This document shows positions 28,162-36,886 of a DNA stretch of 64,000 bases, one piece after another (the first letter of the stretch is position 1; each line of letters opens with the position of its first letter). Location of the stretch: assembly GCF_004006175.1 (NCBI RefSeq), contig NZ_CP033221.1, forward strand, positions 62,001 to 126,000, given 5' to 3'. The notes below the pieces were generated by a model. It saw only the letters and a program-made list of their open reading frames with translations. It was not told the origin of the DNA and did not search any database. The DNA is from Parasedimentitalea marina. Lineage in GTDB: Bacteria > Pseudomonadota > Alphaproteobacteria > Rhodobacterales > Rhodobacteraceae. The position numbers and the translations under genes were made by a program.

Positions 28162-28996
28162 GATTGTAAATGTCCCATGCTTCTTCACCGCTGGCGCCAT
28201 TGTGGATCATCGCCATCAATGCAGCGACCACAGCCTTTGGGTTGTCATGCTGATAGATATTGCGACCATAGACCATGCCCTTGGCCCCCTGCCCCATCAG
28301 TGCCGCTGATTTCAACAGCACGGTTTTCAGATCTTCCTTACCACCGCCCCGCACCAGAACTGGCACCCTTGCGGCTTCGACCACGCGGTGGAAATCCCCG
28401 GCGTGTTCAGTTGGATCCGCCTTAATGATGTCCGCGCCCATTTCACTGGCCAAACGGGTAAGCGTGACAATCTTGTCGGCGTTACCATCCACCTGATAGC
28501 CACCGCGAATGTCATTGGGCAGCATCACCAGTGGTTCGATCATCAGCGGCATACCGTATTTTTCACAGGCGGCCCGCACCTTTGAGATATTCTCGACACA
28601 TTGGCGGAACAGGTCAGGTTCGTCCGGAAGCATGAACAGATTGACCACCACCGCAGCCGCATCCATTTCCAACGCACCGATAATCGGCTCTTCCGCGTTT
28701 TGCAGCAGTGACCACATCACCCGGTGACGCTGATCATTATAGGGATTGCCCATGTCGATCCGCATCACCAGCGCCGGTTTGTCCTTCTCGGGCCGGGCTT
28801 GCAACAAGTCAGCCTGACCATAGGTCATCTGAATCGCATCTGGGCGGGCGTCTATCAGTGTGTTCACCACACTGCCCATATCCTCGAGCCCAACCATAAA
28901 GCTGGGTTCGTTACAGACCCCATGATCAATCGCGACATCCAGACAACCGCCGTTGGTGAACATCCGATTCATGCGGGCTTTAGTGCTTACACGCAT
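28154..28996 (-). CDS. Class I aldolase of the DhnA/LsrF family
   Basis: TIM-barrel Schiff-base aldolase (280 aa), related to archaeal-type fructose-bisphosphate aldolase and LsrF. Seen: CLDVAIDHGVC near the N-terminus, GADIIKADPTEHAGDFHRVV with the probable Schiff-base Lys, VPVLVRGGGKEDLKTVLLK and the phosphate-binding MGQGAKGMVYGRNIYQHDNP. Ribosome site AAGGAG 6 bp before the ATG; the start overlaps the GlpD-like stop by 10 bp. Expected to cleave a phosphorylated ketose or to transfer an acyl unit as LsrF does. Substrate not deducible. Confidence 0.87.
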   Translation of the reverse strand: MRVSTKARMNRMFTNGGCLDVAIDHGVCNEPSFMVGLEDMGSVVNTLIDARPDAIQMTYGQADLLQARPEKDKPALVMRIDMGNPYNDQRHRVMWSLLQNAEEPIIGALEMDAAAVVVNLFMLPDEPDLFRQCVENISKVRAACEKYGMPLMIEPLVMLPNDIRGGYQVDGNADKIVTLTRLASEMGADIIKADPTEHAGDFHRVVEAARVPVLVRGGGKEDLKTVLLKSAALMGQGAKGMVYGRNIYQHDNPKAVVAALMAMIHNGASGEEAWDIYNRE

Positions 28997-30717
28997 TCCA
29001 TACTCCTTGATTTTGAATTTTGGCTCTGTGCAGTCAGAAAGACGCCGTGAAAATGATGTAGCTCATCCAAAAGCGATCTGCGCTCGGTGTCGATCTGCGA
29101 TGAGGTCCAGTCCAGCTCTTTCGCCATCAGGCTGGTAAGAGCATCGACCAGGAACAGGTTCAGCCCACCTGTGATTGCCAGATCAGTACGTCGAAGAACA
29201 ATGTCAGACAGGTGCACGACGTATTCGTGACGAATAAGAAAACTGATTTCGGCCAATGTATAGGCACAATCCTGCTCTAGTGGCTGATCATCAGCATAAC
29301 AAACACAGTGATTCAGAACTTGCCTCGCACCAGTGCCATATGCAGTGACCATATGCTTTGCCCGATCTAGCGTCACCGAATACTCGGCCATCAATGCCTG
29401 CTCCAATGCACCCGCAGCCAAAGGAAAATCAGCTCCACCGCCGATTGGCTGGCCAATTGTGTCCAATTTTCGAGGGTGATCCAACTCTGCCATCACCTCA
29501 TCCGCCGTCTGCTGTGCAAAGGCGCGGAACGTCGTCCATTTTCCGCCTACCATACAGAACTGCGGCACCAGACCGTCCATCTTATGAGTGAAATGTCCGC
29601 GTGAGATTCTGCCAGTGAAATCTTGATCGCTTGATGGTAGGGGGCGGATGCCGCTATAGCTAAATACGACCTCGTCCGCCGACACTGGCACATCAGGAAA
29701 GATCAACTGCAGCGAGGTCAAGATATAGTCCATCTCCTCGGGCTCGCAGCGGGTCCGCGACGCCGAAGTGACCCGGATATCAGTCGAGCCCGCCAGCACC
29801 TTGCCCAAATAGGGGAATACAATACAAACCCGGCCATCGGTATTTTCAAAGTACATCATATGGCCATCCAGCGCCTTTAGCAGCACAGGATTATCTAGGA
29901 TGAGATGTGACCCTTTGGTGCCAGACACCAGCGGTTTCGGCTTGGTCTTTTGCGGCGACAAGTGCGCGTTGACCTCGTCCAGCCAGGCCCCTGCCGCATT
30001 GACCACCGCCCGTGCCGTCACCAGATGGCTATTTCCGGTTTCTAAGTCAGTTACAGAATACGCTCCATCTGTGACAGACAGCTCGGCGTAGTTCACTGCA
30101 GCCGAATCCGGAGCCAGACGATTGGTATCAGTGATCAGTTCCAGTCCCAACCGTTCCGGATGCGAAATCCAGGCATCATAATAGGTGGCCGAGAACAACA
30201 GCTTGCGGGTCAAATTCGGCCACTGCTTCCAGGTCGTCCTGGCACTGCTGAATTTGTGTTTCGGCAACATCCGGCGCTTGCGGGTCACCAGATCATAAAG
30301 TGATAGACCAGCTTTGATCGGCAATGCACCCCGGTTCGAAGGCTTACCAGATCCACCAAAGAAACTGGTAGCCGCATTGAACAAGCCGGAGAACAACGAC
30401 GTGATCGGGATTGTGGTTGGCAGTGGCCGCACTAAATGCGGTGCATTACGCAACAGCGCATCCCGTTCTGCCAGCGACTCGCGAACCAGATCAAACTCAC
30501 CGTTTTCCAAATAGCGCAGCCCGCCGTGGATCATTCGCGACGGCGCCGAACTACAGCCTGAACAAAAATCGTTGCGCTCGACCAGCAGCACCCGGAGCCC
30601 TTGCAGGGCTAGTTCGCGGTAGACGCCCAGCCCATTGATACCGCCGCCAATGACAATGACGTCAAAGGTCCCGTTATCGCTGATGCGCTGAAAGCTGCTG
30701 TGTCGTTGCGCAGGCAT
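28987..30717 (-). CDS. Glycerol-3-phosphate dehydrogenase (GlpD)-like FAD oxidoreductase
   Basis: Membrane-associated flavoprotein (576 aa) of the GlpD family; paralogues in polyol clusters (e.g. EryB) oxidise phosphorylated polyols. Seen: FAD motif DVIVIGGGINGLGVYRELALQG, SSAPSRMIHGGLRYLENGEF (GlpD active-site region), SGTKGSHLILDNP and the C-terminal GGKWTTFRAFAQQTADEVM. Start at MPAQRHSSF with GGAGAAG upstream; an earlier TTG was rejected. Being inside a kinase-aldolase-importer operon, it more likely oxidises the kinase product than glycerol 3-phosphate (inference). Confidence 0.87.
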   Translation of the reverse strand: MPAQRHSSFQRISDNGTFDVIVIGGGINGLGVYRELALQGLRVLLVERNDFCSGCSSAPSRMIHGGLRYLENGEFDLVRESLAERDALLRNAPHLVRPLPTTIPITSLFSGLFNAATSFFGGSGKPSNRGALPIKAGLSLYDLVTRKRRMLPKHKFSSARTTWKQWPNLTRKLLFSATYYDAWISHPERLGLELITDTNRLAPDSAAVNYAELSVTDGAYSVTDLETGNSHLVTARAVVNAAGAWLDEVNAHLSPQKTKPKPLVSGTKGSHLILDNPVLLKALDGHMMYFENTDGRVCIVFPYLGKVLAGSTDIRVTSASRTRCEPEEMDYILTSLQLIFPDVPVSADEVVFSYSGIRPLPSSDQDFTGRISRGHFTHKMDGLVPQFCMVGGKWTTFRAFAQQTADEVMAELDHPRKLDTIGQPIGGGADFPLAAGALEQALMAEYSVTLDRAKHMVTAYGTGARQVLNHCVCYADDQPLEQDCAYTLAEISFLIRHEYVVHLSDIVLRRTDLAITGGLNLFLVDALTSLMAKELDWTSSQIDTERRSLLDELHHFHGVFLTAQSQNSKSRSMECV

Positions 30718-30778
30718 AACTTCTCCGTTCGCCAAAGTGACCCTCTGGCGCTTTCTTGTTGTCGGTTTTCAGTACTGG

Positions 30779-31774
30779 TTAGCCGTCGAGGTTGGTCAAA
30801 TGTGCCCCAGCGGCTGCGGTAATGGTTGCGATGTCCTGTTGTGAAAGTCTGATACGTCCTGCGGCGGCATTCTCGCGGGCTTGATCCGCGTTGCGGGCCC
30901 CGCACAAAGAAAACGTGATGCCGGGTTGCTGCACGGTCCAGGCGATCACCGTCTGCGCCAAAGTCGCGTTATGGGCATCGGCAACAGGCGCGATCTCTAC
31001 CATCAGGGCTGCGATCTTATGCCGGTTTGCCATTGAAAAGCGCGGGTTGCCCTTGCGCTGATCATCGCCCGAGAAGTCCCGGTCCGGTCCAACCTTGCCA
31101 CTCAACAGCCCCAGCGCCAGCGACGAATAACTTAGCGCCGACACGCCGTGCTCGGCGCACAGTGGCAACAGCGAAACCTCAATGTCGCGTTTGACCATGC
31201 TGTACTCTTCTTGAATGGCGTCCAGCTGTCCCGCCGCCACATATGCAGCAACATCGTCTGCACTCGTGTTGCTGGCCCCAATCGAGCGGATCTTGCCTTG
31301 TTGCTTTAAAGTCTCCAGCGCCTCCATCGTCTCGGCGATGGGGGTGGTCGGATCCTGCCAATGGGTGATGTAGTGATCAATATAGTCGGTTTTCAACCGT
31401 GTCAGGCTTTGCTCAACCTCATAAATGATCGCGTCTTTACCCAGATAGCGATGCACTGGCTGACCGCCATAGTCAAAGAAATGGTTTCCCTTTTGACTAT
31501 GCCAGACCAACCCACATTTGGTCGCCAACACAACCTTGTCACGGCGCCCAACCAAGGCTTTGCCGACGATCTCTTCGGCCAGTCCCTGACCATAAGCAGG
31601 CGCAGTATCGATCAGGGTGACCCCTTCATCTACTGCGGTCTGAATAGCCTCGATCGACTGCGCTTCGTCAGTGCCGCCCCACATCCAGCCGCCAATGGCC
31701 CATGTGCCCAGACCAACCACCGAGGCTTCGATCCCGGACGTTCCTATTGGGCGTGTTAGCATTTCATGCGACAT
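30779..31774 (-). CDS. Aldo/keto reductase
   Basis: NADPH-dependent TIM-barrel oxidoreductase (331 aa). The AKR tetrad is visible: Asp56 and Tyr61 (LIDTAPAYGQG), Lys86 (VLATKCGLVW) and His138 (DHYITHWQDP). C-terminal cofactor-binding segment SLCGARNADQARENAAA is present. Its start overlaps the regulator stop by 11 bp, so it is in the sugar operon. Probably interconverts a polyol and its aldose or ketose before phosphorylation, or reduces the aldehyde released by the aldolase. Confidence 0.9.
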   Translation of the reverse strand: MSHEMLTRPIGTSGIEASVVGLGTWAIGGWMWGGTDEAQSIEAIQTAVDEGVTLIDTAPAYGQGLAEEIVGKALVGRRDKVVLATKCGLVWHSQKGNHFFDYGGQPVHRYLGKDAIIYEVEQSLTRLKTDYIDHYITHWQDPTTPIAETMEALETLKQQGKIRSIGASNTSADDVAAYVAAGQLDAIQEEYSMVKRDIEVSLLPLCAEHGVSALSYSSLALGLLSGKVGPDRDFSGDDQRKGNPRFSMANRHKIAALMVEIAPVADAHNATLAQTVIAWTVQQPGITFSLCGARNADQARENAAAGRIRLSQQDIATITAAAGAHLTNLDG

Positions 31775-32744
31775 GTTTTGACCTTTCCATAGTCTCTAGA
31801 ACCGCGTTGACGGTCTCTTCGTCCAGGACCAGTGAATCCAAGAAATTTCCATTCAGCACTGACTGAATGGGTCGTACCTTTTGCTTTCCGGCGGCAATAC
31901 CGATCACCGTTCTGCAGGTTTGCAGCTCACTTGGATTCAATGCCACTAAGCGGGAGTTCAGTTCATATTCAGCAAGACGGCCGTTTTCACCGATCAGATG
32001 TGCCATGAATTCAGCGGCCACCCCCATGCCGACCAGCATCTTTCGATCGGACTCCGGCACTGGGTTCAGATCGTAATAACTGGACCCCCGCGGCTCGACC
32101 GAACCAACCCCAACCAGCGCGACGTTAGCCCGGCGCGCCAGATCAAACACTTCCTTGGTCGAGGCCATTTCTTTCAGCATATCCCGCTGATTACGGCTTT
32201 CGGCAAACAACGGCGCGTGGATCAGCATCGGAGTTCCGCCCAACCGTTCCGCCATTTGCGAGGCCAGGTGGTTTACATCGGTATAAAACTTCCCCTGCAC
32301 CCCGCCAGTAAGCGGCACAACAGTAATGTCGAAATTGCGGTCCGGTGACAGATTCTCGACCACTGCACTGATCGCTTTGCCACCAGTGATTGCAATGACA
32401 TCACCGTCACGGACAGTTTCTAACAACATATTTGCAGCTGCTCGACCCACTTGTTGCAGGGTAGTATCCGGATTGCCCGATACAGTGGGCGTCACCATCG
32501 CCCCGTTCAGTGTGGTTGCTCCGACCAGTTGGCCCTCCAGTTTGGCCAACCGTTGAAACGGGCTTGTCACATCAATCTTGACCATACCTAACTTGCGTCC
32601 TTGGGCGATCAACCTATTCACCTTTGACGTTGAAAGGTTGAGCCGTTGGGCGATTTCCGATTGTTTCAACTCTTCAACAAAATGCAGCACCAATACTGTG
32701 TGAATCTGGCGAGAAAGTTCAAAATCTGAGATGCGTTCTGACAT
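31764..32744 (-). CDS. SorC/DeoR-type sugar-binding transcriptional regulator
   Basis: Regulator (326 aa) with an N-terminal helix-turn-helix (LKQSEIAQRLNLSTSKVNRLIAQGRKLGMV, residues 26-55) and the SorC phospho-sugar-binding domain (GDVIAITGGKAISAVVENL, ALVGVGSVEPRGSSYY, GEFMAHLIGENG-like). EryD and LsrR are family members controlling clusters with FGGY kinases. It lies inside the operon behind the importer genes; the ribosome region is a run of eight G on its coding strand. The perfect palindrome upstream of the first gene (36556-36575) is a good candidate operator. Confidence 0.9.
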   Translation of the reverse strand: MSERISDFELSRQIHTVLVLHFVEELKQSEIAQRLNLSTSKVNRLIAQGRKLGMVKIDVTSPFQRLAKLEGQLVGATTLNGAMVTPTVSGNPDTTLQQVGRAAANMLLETVRDGDVIAITGGKAISAVVENLSPDRNFDITVVPLTGGVQGKFYTDVNHLASQMAERLGGTPMLIHAPLFAESRNQRDMLKEMASTKEVFDLARRANVALVGVGSVEPRGSSYYDLNPVPESDRKMLVGMGVAAEFMAHLIGENGRLAEYELNSRLVALNPSELQTCRTVIGIAAGKQKVRPIQSVLNGNFLDSLVLDEETVNAVLETMERSKHVA

Positions 32745-32759
32745 ATCTGTCCCCCCCCT

Positions 32760-33758
32760 TCAGCTGCGTTTCTTGTTGAGATAGTGATCAATCGAAACCG
32801 CAGCCAACAGGATCGAGCCGCGAATGATGTCCTGCCAGTAGACCGACACATCCAACAGAGCGAGCGAGCTGGAGACCACAGACAGCAGCACCACACCGAG
32901 GATGGCGCCGAAAATGGTTCCCGCTCCACCGGTCAGGCTGGCGCCACCAATTACGGCTGCGGCGATCACGTTCAGCTCCATCCCCAGCCCAAAGGTGGGT
33001 TGGGCTGAGCCAAACCGTGCCATGTAGATAATGCCTGCAAACCCCGCCAGTGCCGAACACAAAGTGGTGGTCAGAAAGATCACCTTTTTTGTGCGGATGC
33101 CGGAATATGCGGCGGCCTTTTCGTTGCTGCCCGTGTAGAATACTTTGCGAAACACGGTGGTGCGACGCAGCATGAAGTCGAACACCAAAACCACAACCAG
33201 GAAAATGATAATTACCAGCGGGATCGGCCCTATGGTTCCCTGGCCAATGAATTTAAACTCTGGTGGCAGCGTATATAGCCCCAACGGCCTCCCCCCGGTG
33301 CCCAGCAGGCAAGCGCCTCGGGCAATCACCATGACGGCAAGTGATACAATGAAGTGATGCAGCCCAACCCGGGTGACAAAGAACCCCATAAAGGCCCCAA
33401 TTGCAGTGCAGGCGGCAATCGCTATGGCCGAGGCCACCCAGGGATCAATGCCTTGCAGGAACAACCATCCCGCAATCACCATCGACAGTGCCGTGACCGA
33501 TCCAACCGATAGGTCGATCCCGCCCGAGATCAGCAAGATGGTCATTCCGACCACCACAATGCCCTCGACCGCAAAGGCCATGACCATGGCCCGCATATTC
33601 ACCCAGGTCAGGAAATAGGGCGAGGCAAAGGACATAATCACAAACATTACCAGAATGATCGCAATCAACCCGGTTTCGCGCATCCGCAGCAATTTGTGCA
33701 ACGTGCTGGTCGTTGGCTCTGCGGGTGCCGAAGCTGTTATTTCCATCGAGTTCTCCAC
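32760..33758 (-). CDS. Ribose-type ABC transporter permease (RbsC family)
   Basis: Integral membrane permease (332 aa) for a monosaccharide or polyol. Seen: about eight to ten hydrophobic helices, GIVVVGMTILLISGGIDLSVGSVTALSMV (family signature), and GAGTIFGAILGVVLLSVVSSSLALLDVSVYWQDIIRGSILL near the C-terminus. GTG start used; an ATG four codons later with GGAGAACTCG before it is equally possible. Only one permease gene is present, as in rbs-type systems where it homodimerises. Confidence 0.9.
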   Translation of the reverse strand: MENSMEITASAPAEPTTSTLHKLLRMRETGLIAIILVMFVIMSFASPYFLTWVNMRAMVMAFAVEGIVVVGMTILLISGGIDLSVGSVTALSMVIAGWLFLQGIDPWVASAIAIAACTAIGAFMGFFVTRVGLHHFIVSLAVMVIARGACLLGTGGRPLGLYTLPPEFKFIGQGTIGPIPLVIIIFLVVVLVFDFMLRRTTVFRKVFYTGSNEKAAAYSGIRTKKVIFLTTTLCSALAGFAGIIYMARFGSAQPTFGLGMELNVIAAAVIGGASLTGGAGTIFGAILGVVLLSVVSSSLALLDVSVYWQDIIRGSILLAAVSIDHYLNKKRS

Positions 33759-33769
33759 CGTGCTCTCCC

Positions 33770-35290
33770 TCAGCCCGTCAATTCTTGGGCATCCAGGCCC
33801 GAGGCCAGATGCATAATGTTTTCTTCGGTAATCATGTCGCCCTCGACCACCCCGCCGATGCGCCCCTCGCGGACCACCAGCACCCGGTCGCTAACCCCGA
33901 TCAGTTCGGGCAGTTCAGACGAGATCACCACGATGCCCACTCCGCTGCGGGCCAGTTCACGCAGGATGCGGTGAATTTCTGCCTTGGCACCGACGTCAAC
34001 TCCCCGCGTGGGCTCGTCCAAAAAGATTAGTTTTGGGTTCACCGACAACATCTTGGCAATCGCGACCTTTTGCTGATTGCCCCCCGACAGTGAGGACACA
34101 GGATCTGACAACTGACCACATTTCAGGTTCAGCTTATCGCCCAATCTTTCCGCCTGCCCGTCTTCTAGTTCGCGATTGATCAGGCCCAATGGACTGGCGA
34201 CCTGCTGCAATTTCAATGCCGATACATTGGCGGAAATTGGCATATCCAGAAAAATGCCGTCACCTTTGCGATCTTCGGACAGATAGACCATCCCCGCCGC
34301 AATACTGTCTTGATAGTGCTTAAGAACAAGCGGCTCGCCATTCAGCCAAACATCGCCAGAAACATCACCATCCAACCGGCAAATACCTTTAACGATCTCG
34401 CTGCGCCCCGAGCCGATCAGCCCGGCTATACCAAGGATCTCACCCTTTTTCAGATGGAATGACACGTCACTAAACCGGGGGTGCTGCGTCAGCCCCTTAA
34501 CCGCAAGGATAATGTCTGGCGAGGCCTCCTCTCTGGACTGTTTGTCCGGATATAGGTTCTCAATCTTTCGGCCAACCATGGCGTTGACCACATCCCCCGG
34601 TTCTATCTCTGTCACATTACGCGTGGTGATATACTGGCCATCGCGGAACACAGTTACACGGTCACAATTGTCGAAAATCTCGACCATGCGGTGCGAGATA
34701 TAGATGATCGCAATGCCACTATCGGCCAACCGCCGCATGATACCGAACAGTACCTGTGCCTCTTTATCCGTCAGCGCTGCCGTGGGCTCATCCAGGATCA
34801 ACACCTTACAATCCAGCGTCAGCGCCTTGGCAATCTCGACCAGCTGTTGATTTGAAATCGACAGGTCTCGCACCAGAACCGATGGATCAATGTCGCTGAG
34901 TTGGCGAAACACTTCACGCGCCTTGGCCTCCAGCCCTTTATAATCCATCAAGAACGACCGGCTGATATTGGTGGTCGCCATGAATATGTTTTCAGCCACA
35001 GACACATCCGGGCACAAGGCAATTTCCTGATGCACAAATCCAATGCCCAGTTTCTGTGCCTTCGTCGGAGAGTTGATCCGGACGGGTTTGCCGTCCCAGA
35101 TAATCTCACCGCTGTCCGGTTTTAGAATGCCGTCGATGACATTCATCAGGGTGGACTTCCCAGCCCCGTTTTCACCGGCCAATGCATGGATCTCACCGCG
35201 TCGCAGTTCAAAATCAACACCCCTAAGCGCGCGAATGGCGCCAAAGGATTTGCTGACATTCGAAATTTTGAGGATCACGTTATCTGGCAT
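33770..35290 (-). CDS. Ribose-type ABC transporter ATP-binding protein (RbsA family, two fused ATPase domains)
   Basis: Tandem ATPase (506 aa). First domain: Walker [10 protein letters not shown], signature [15 protein letters not shown], Walker [15 protein letters not shown]-loop IYISHRM. Second: degenerate Walker [13 protein letters not shown], signature [15 protein letters not shown], Walker [14 protein letters not shown]. Degeneracy of the second Walker A is normal in this family. Start at [17 protein letters not shown]; upstream in-frame ATGs lie in the hairpin region. Separated from the binding-protein gene by that hairpin. Confidence 0.92.
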   Translation of the reverse strand: MPDNVILKISNVSKSFGAIRALRGVDFELRRGEIHALAGENGAGKSTLMNVIDGILKPDSGEIIWDGKPVRINSPTKAQKLGIGFVHQEIALCPDVSVAENIFMATTNISRSFLMDYKGLEAKAREVFRQLSDIDPSVLVRDLSISNQQLVEIAKALTLDCKVLILDEPTAALTDKEAQVLFGIMRRLADSGIAIIYISHRMVEIFDNCDRVTVFRDGQYITTRNVTEIEPGDVVNAMVGRKIENLYPDKQSREEASPDIILAVKGLTQHPRFSDVSFHLKKGEILGIAGLIGSGRSEIVKGICRLDGDVSGDVWLNGEPLVLKHYQDSIAAGMVYLSEDRKGDGIFLDMPISANVSALKLQQVASPLGLINRELEDGQAERLGDKLNLKCGQLSDPVSSLSGGNQQKVAIAKMLSVNPKLIFLDEPTRGVDVGAKAEIHRILRELARSGVGIVVISSELPELIGVSDRVLVVREGRIGGVVEGDMITEENIMHLASGLDAQELTG

Positions 35291-35324
35291 GGCCGGGGTT
35301 CTGACTGTTCTGCAATTTGAAAAG

Positions 35325-35358
35325 TGGCGGGCAGTATTCCTAGGCATACTGCCCGCCA
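35325..35358 (-). terminator. Intercistronic hairpin after the ribose-type binding-protein gene
   Basis: Perfect 13-bp stem, TGGCGGGCAGTAT / ATACTGCCCGCCA, 8-nt loop, 19 bp after the binding-protein stop and before the ATPase gene. No T-run. Expected to protect the upstream message and lower downstream expression. Confidence 0.55.
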
Positions 35359-35377
35359 AGAAAGGGTAGGAAAGCAA

Positions 35378-36397
35378 TCAGCTAGGATCGCGACCGTCCA
35401 TGTAAACATTCAGATCAAAACTGTCTGCATTCTCTTTGGTGATCACGGAGAACCCGTTGTCAACAAAGGGAATTTGCATCGGGTTATACCCCGAAACTTT
35501 GTAGTCGTTGAACGGTTCAAAGACCTCGGAATGCGCCGCCAGGAAGGTGGACATAAAACCCATGAACCCCTGCATTGCCTGGTTCGGATTTAGCGCCATA
35601 TGGATATTGCCGGCCTTGATATGCTCCAGCGTCGTCGGAGTGATATCCGCATGCATTACCAAAACATCTGCCTTGGCTTCCAGAATGGCAGCAACTGCAC
35701 CTTCAGCCGAGCCTGCCTCAGGGATCCACAAAGCGCCCAGATTTGGGTTGGCCTGCAAGATCGACGCCGTGGCACGGTAAGCTGCGGTGCTGTCCTGATT
35801 GGTCGCCTGACGGCCGACCAGCTTCATGTTGGGGTAGTGTTTTTCCATATATGTCAGCAGCGCGGTGACCCGAAGGTCATGATTGGACTGACCCGGATTT
35901 TCCAAAACCGCAAATTCTGCACTGTCGCCAATCTGGCTGACAATCTCTTCAGCGGCAAACTTGGCCTCGGCCAAATTGTCCGACGTGATATAGGCCGTCC
36001 GCTTTGACTTGGGCGAATCCGCAGCAAAAGTTGCCACTTCGGTGCCGTTGTCGATTGCGCGGTCAATCGGCTCGATAAACGGGTCCGACTGCATTGGGTG
36101 AACCAGGATGCCAGCAGGTTGTTTGACCATATCCTGTTCAAACGACGCGATCTGTTTGGTAATGTCGTAATCCGGAGTGCCCGAGAACACGGTCTCGCAA
36201 CCAAAGGCCTCGGCAGCCTGTTTGAACCCCTGGTAGACCGGAACCCAATAAGGGTGACCCGAGACCATGACGTTCATGATATATGTCTCTCCTGGTTCGC
36301 ACCGCAGTCCGCCTTCGGCCTGTGCCGAGGTGACAGAAATAACCGAGGCTGTCATGGCGAGAGACGCCAGAATTCCAGTAACGTTATGCTTCATCAT
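35378..36397 (-). CDS. Ribose-type periplasmic sugar-binding protein
   Basis: Periplasmic binding protein of the RbsB/LsrB fold (339 aa), first gene of the operon. GGGAGGAG precedes the ATG. Seen: signal peptide ending at AQA, IMNVMVSGHPYWVPVYQGFKQAAEAFG (family opening), QPAGILVHPMQSDPFIEPIDRAIDNGTEVATFAADSPKSKRTAYI, where ligand-binding and hinge residues sit. The DSDT-type motif of true AI-2 receptors is not there (DSPKSK instead), arguing against AI-2. Ligand probably a pentose, tetritol or pentitol (inference). Confidence 0.9.
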   Translation of the reverse strand: MMKHNVTGILASLAMTASVISVTSAQAEGGLRCEPGETYIMNVMVSGHPYWVPVYQGFKQAAEAFGCETVFSGTPDYDITKQIASFEQDMVKQPAGILVHPMQSDPFIEPIDRAIDNGTEVATFAADSPKSKRTAYITSDNLAEAKFAAEEIVSQIGDSAEFAVLENPGQSNHDLRVTALLTYMEKHYPNMKLVGRQATNQDSTAAYRATASILQANPNLGALWIPEAGSAEGAVAAILEAKADVLVMHADITPTTLEHIKAGNIHMALNPNQAMQGFMGFMSTFLAAHSEVFEPFNDYKVSGYNPMQIPFVDNGFSVITKENADSFDLNVYMDGRDPS

Positions 36398-36503
36398 CTT
36401 ACTCCTCCCTAGAGCATCTGAACTGAAGGTCCTTTTTTACAATGGCACGGATGCGCCGGGTTGCGGTATTTATTTCAATGTCCGCAAGAAACTTCATAAC
36501 ACA

Positions 36504-36532
36504 TGAGTATGAGCACGTAAGAAAACGGTCAA
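36504..36532 (-). promoter_or_regulatory. Candidate promoter of the ribose-type operon
   Basis: On the minus strand, TTGACC, 17 bp, then TACTCA. The -10 is weak. It leaves a leader of about 100 nt before the binding-protein ATG. Confidence 0.35.
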
Positions 36533-36555
36533 CGCCAACGTAAATAAATCGCACT

Positions 36556-36575
36556 ATGTGAAATTAATTTCACAT
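36556..36575. promoter_or_regulatory. Perfect 20-bp palindrome, candidate SorC-regulator operator
   Basis: ATGTGAAATTAATTTCACAT reads identically on both strands. It lies about 24 bp upstream of the candidate -35, so it fits an activator or a looping repressor site. The TGTGA/TCACA halves recall CRP but the 8-bp spacing (CRP needs 6) argues against it. The only regulator gene in this operon is the SorC-type one. Confidence 0.6.
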
Positions 36576-36886
36576 CTAGGGCAGTTCAGACTGTTTGGGG
36601 GCGACTGATGATTTTGAGCAGGATTGTCAGGTTATCGGCCGCTACCACATAGCTCTATCACCTGATGATGTGATTTGGTTTTAGCCAATCTTGATCGGGA
36701 TCAGATTGGCAGTCCAAGGATGACAGCAACCTTTGAGATCAATCAACACAGTCGGCGGCGCCACAGCTTCAAGTTCAAAGACCGATACCCAACGCTATCT
36801 AGCCTGACAGCCGACACGTAGCGTCAGAGCCGTCCATTTCATCAGAACCAGAGATCGCCTAATTTTGCGACGTAACACACTGTTTC

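Larger units (their letters stand above)
36398..36886. other. Intergenic region between two minus-strand transport operons
   Basis: 489 bp without a convincing gene. The right part is the downstream flank of the nucleoside hydrolase gene; the left part holds the promoter and operator of the ribose-type operon, listed separately. No T-tailed terminator was found. Confidence 0.5.

Noticed and set aside
35378..36397. AI-2 receptor (LsrB) identity for the ribose-type binding protein
   Set aside because: The DSDT-type ligand motif is absent (DSPKSK); other lsr permease genes are missing.
36556..36575. CRP/FNR site reading of the TGTGA/TCACA palindrome
   Set aside because: Spacing between half-sites is 8 bp, not 6, and cAMP-CRP control is uncommon in this group.
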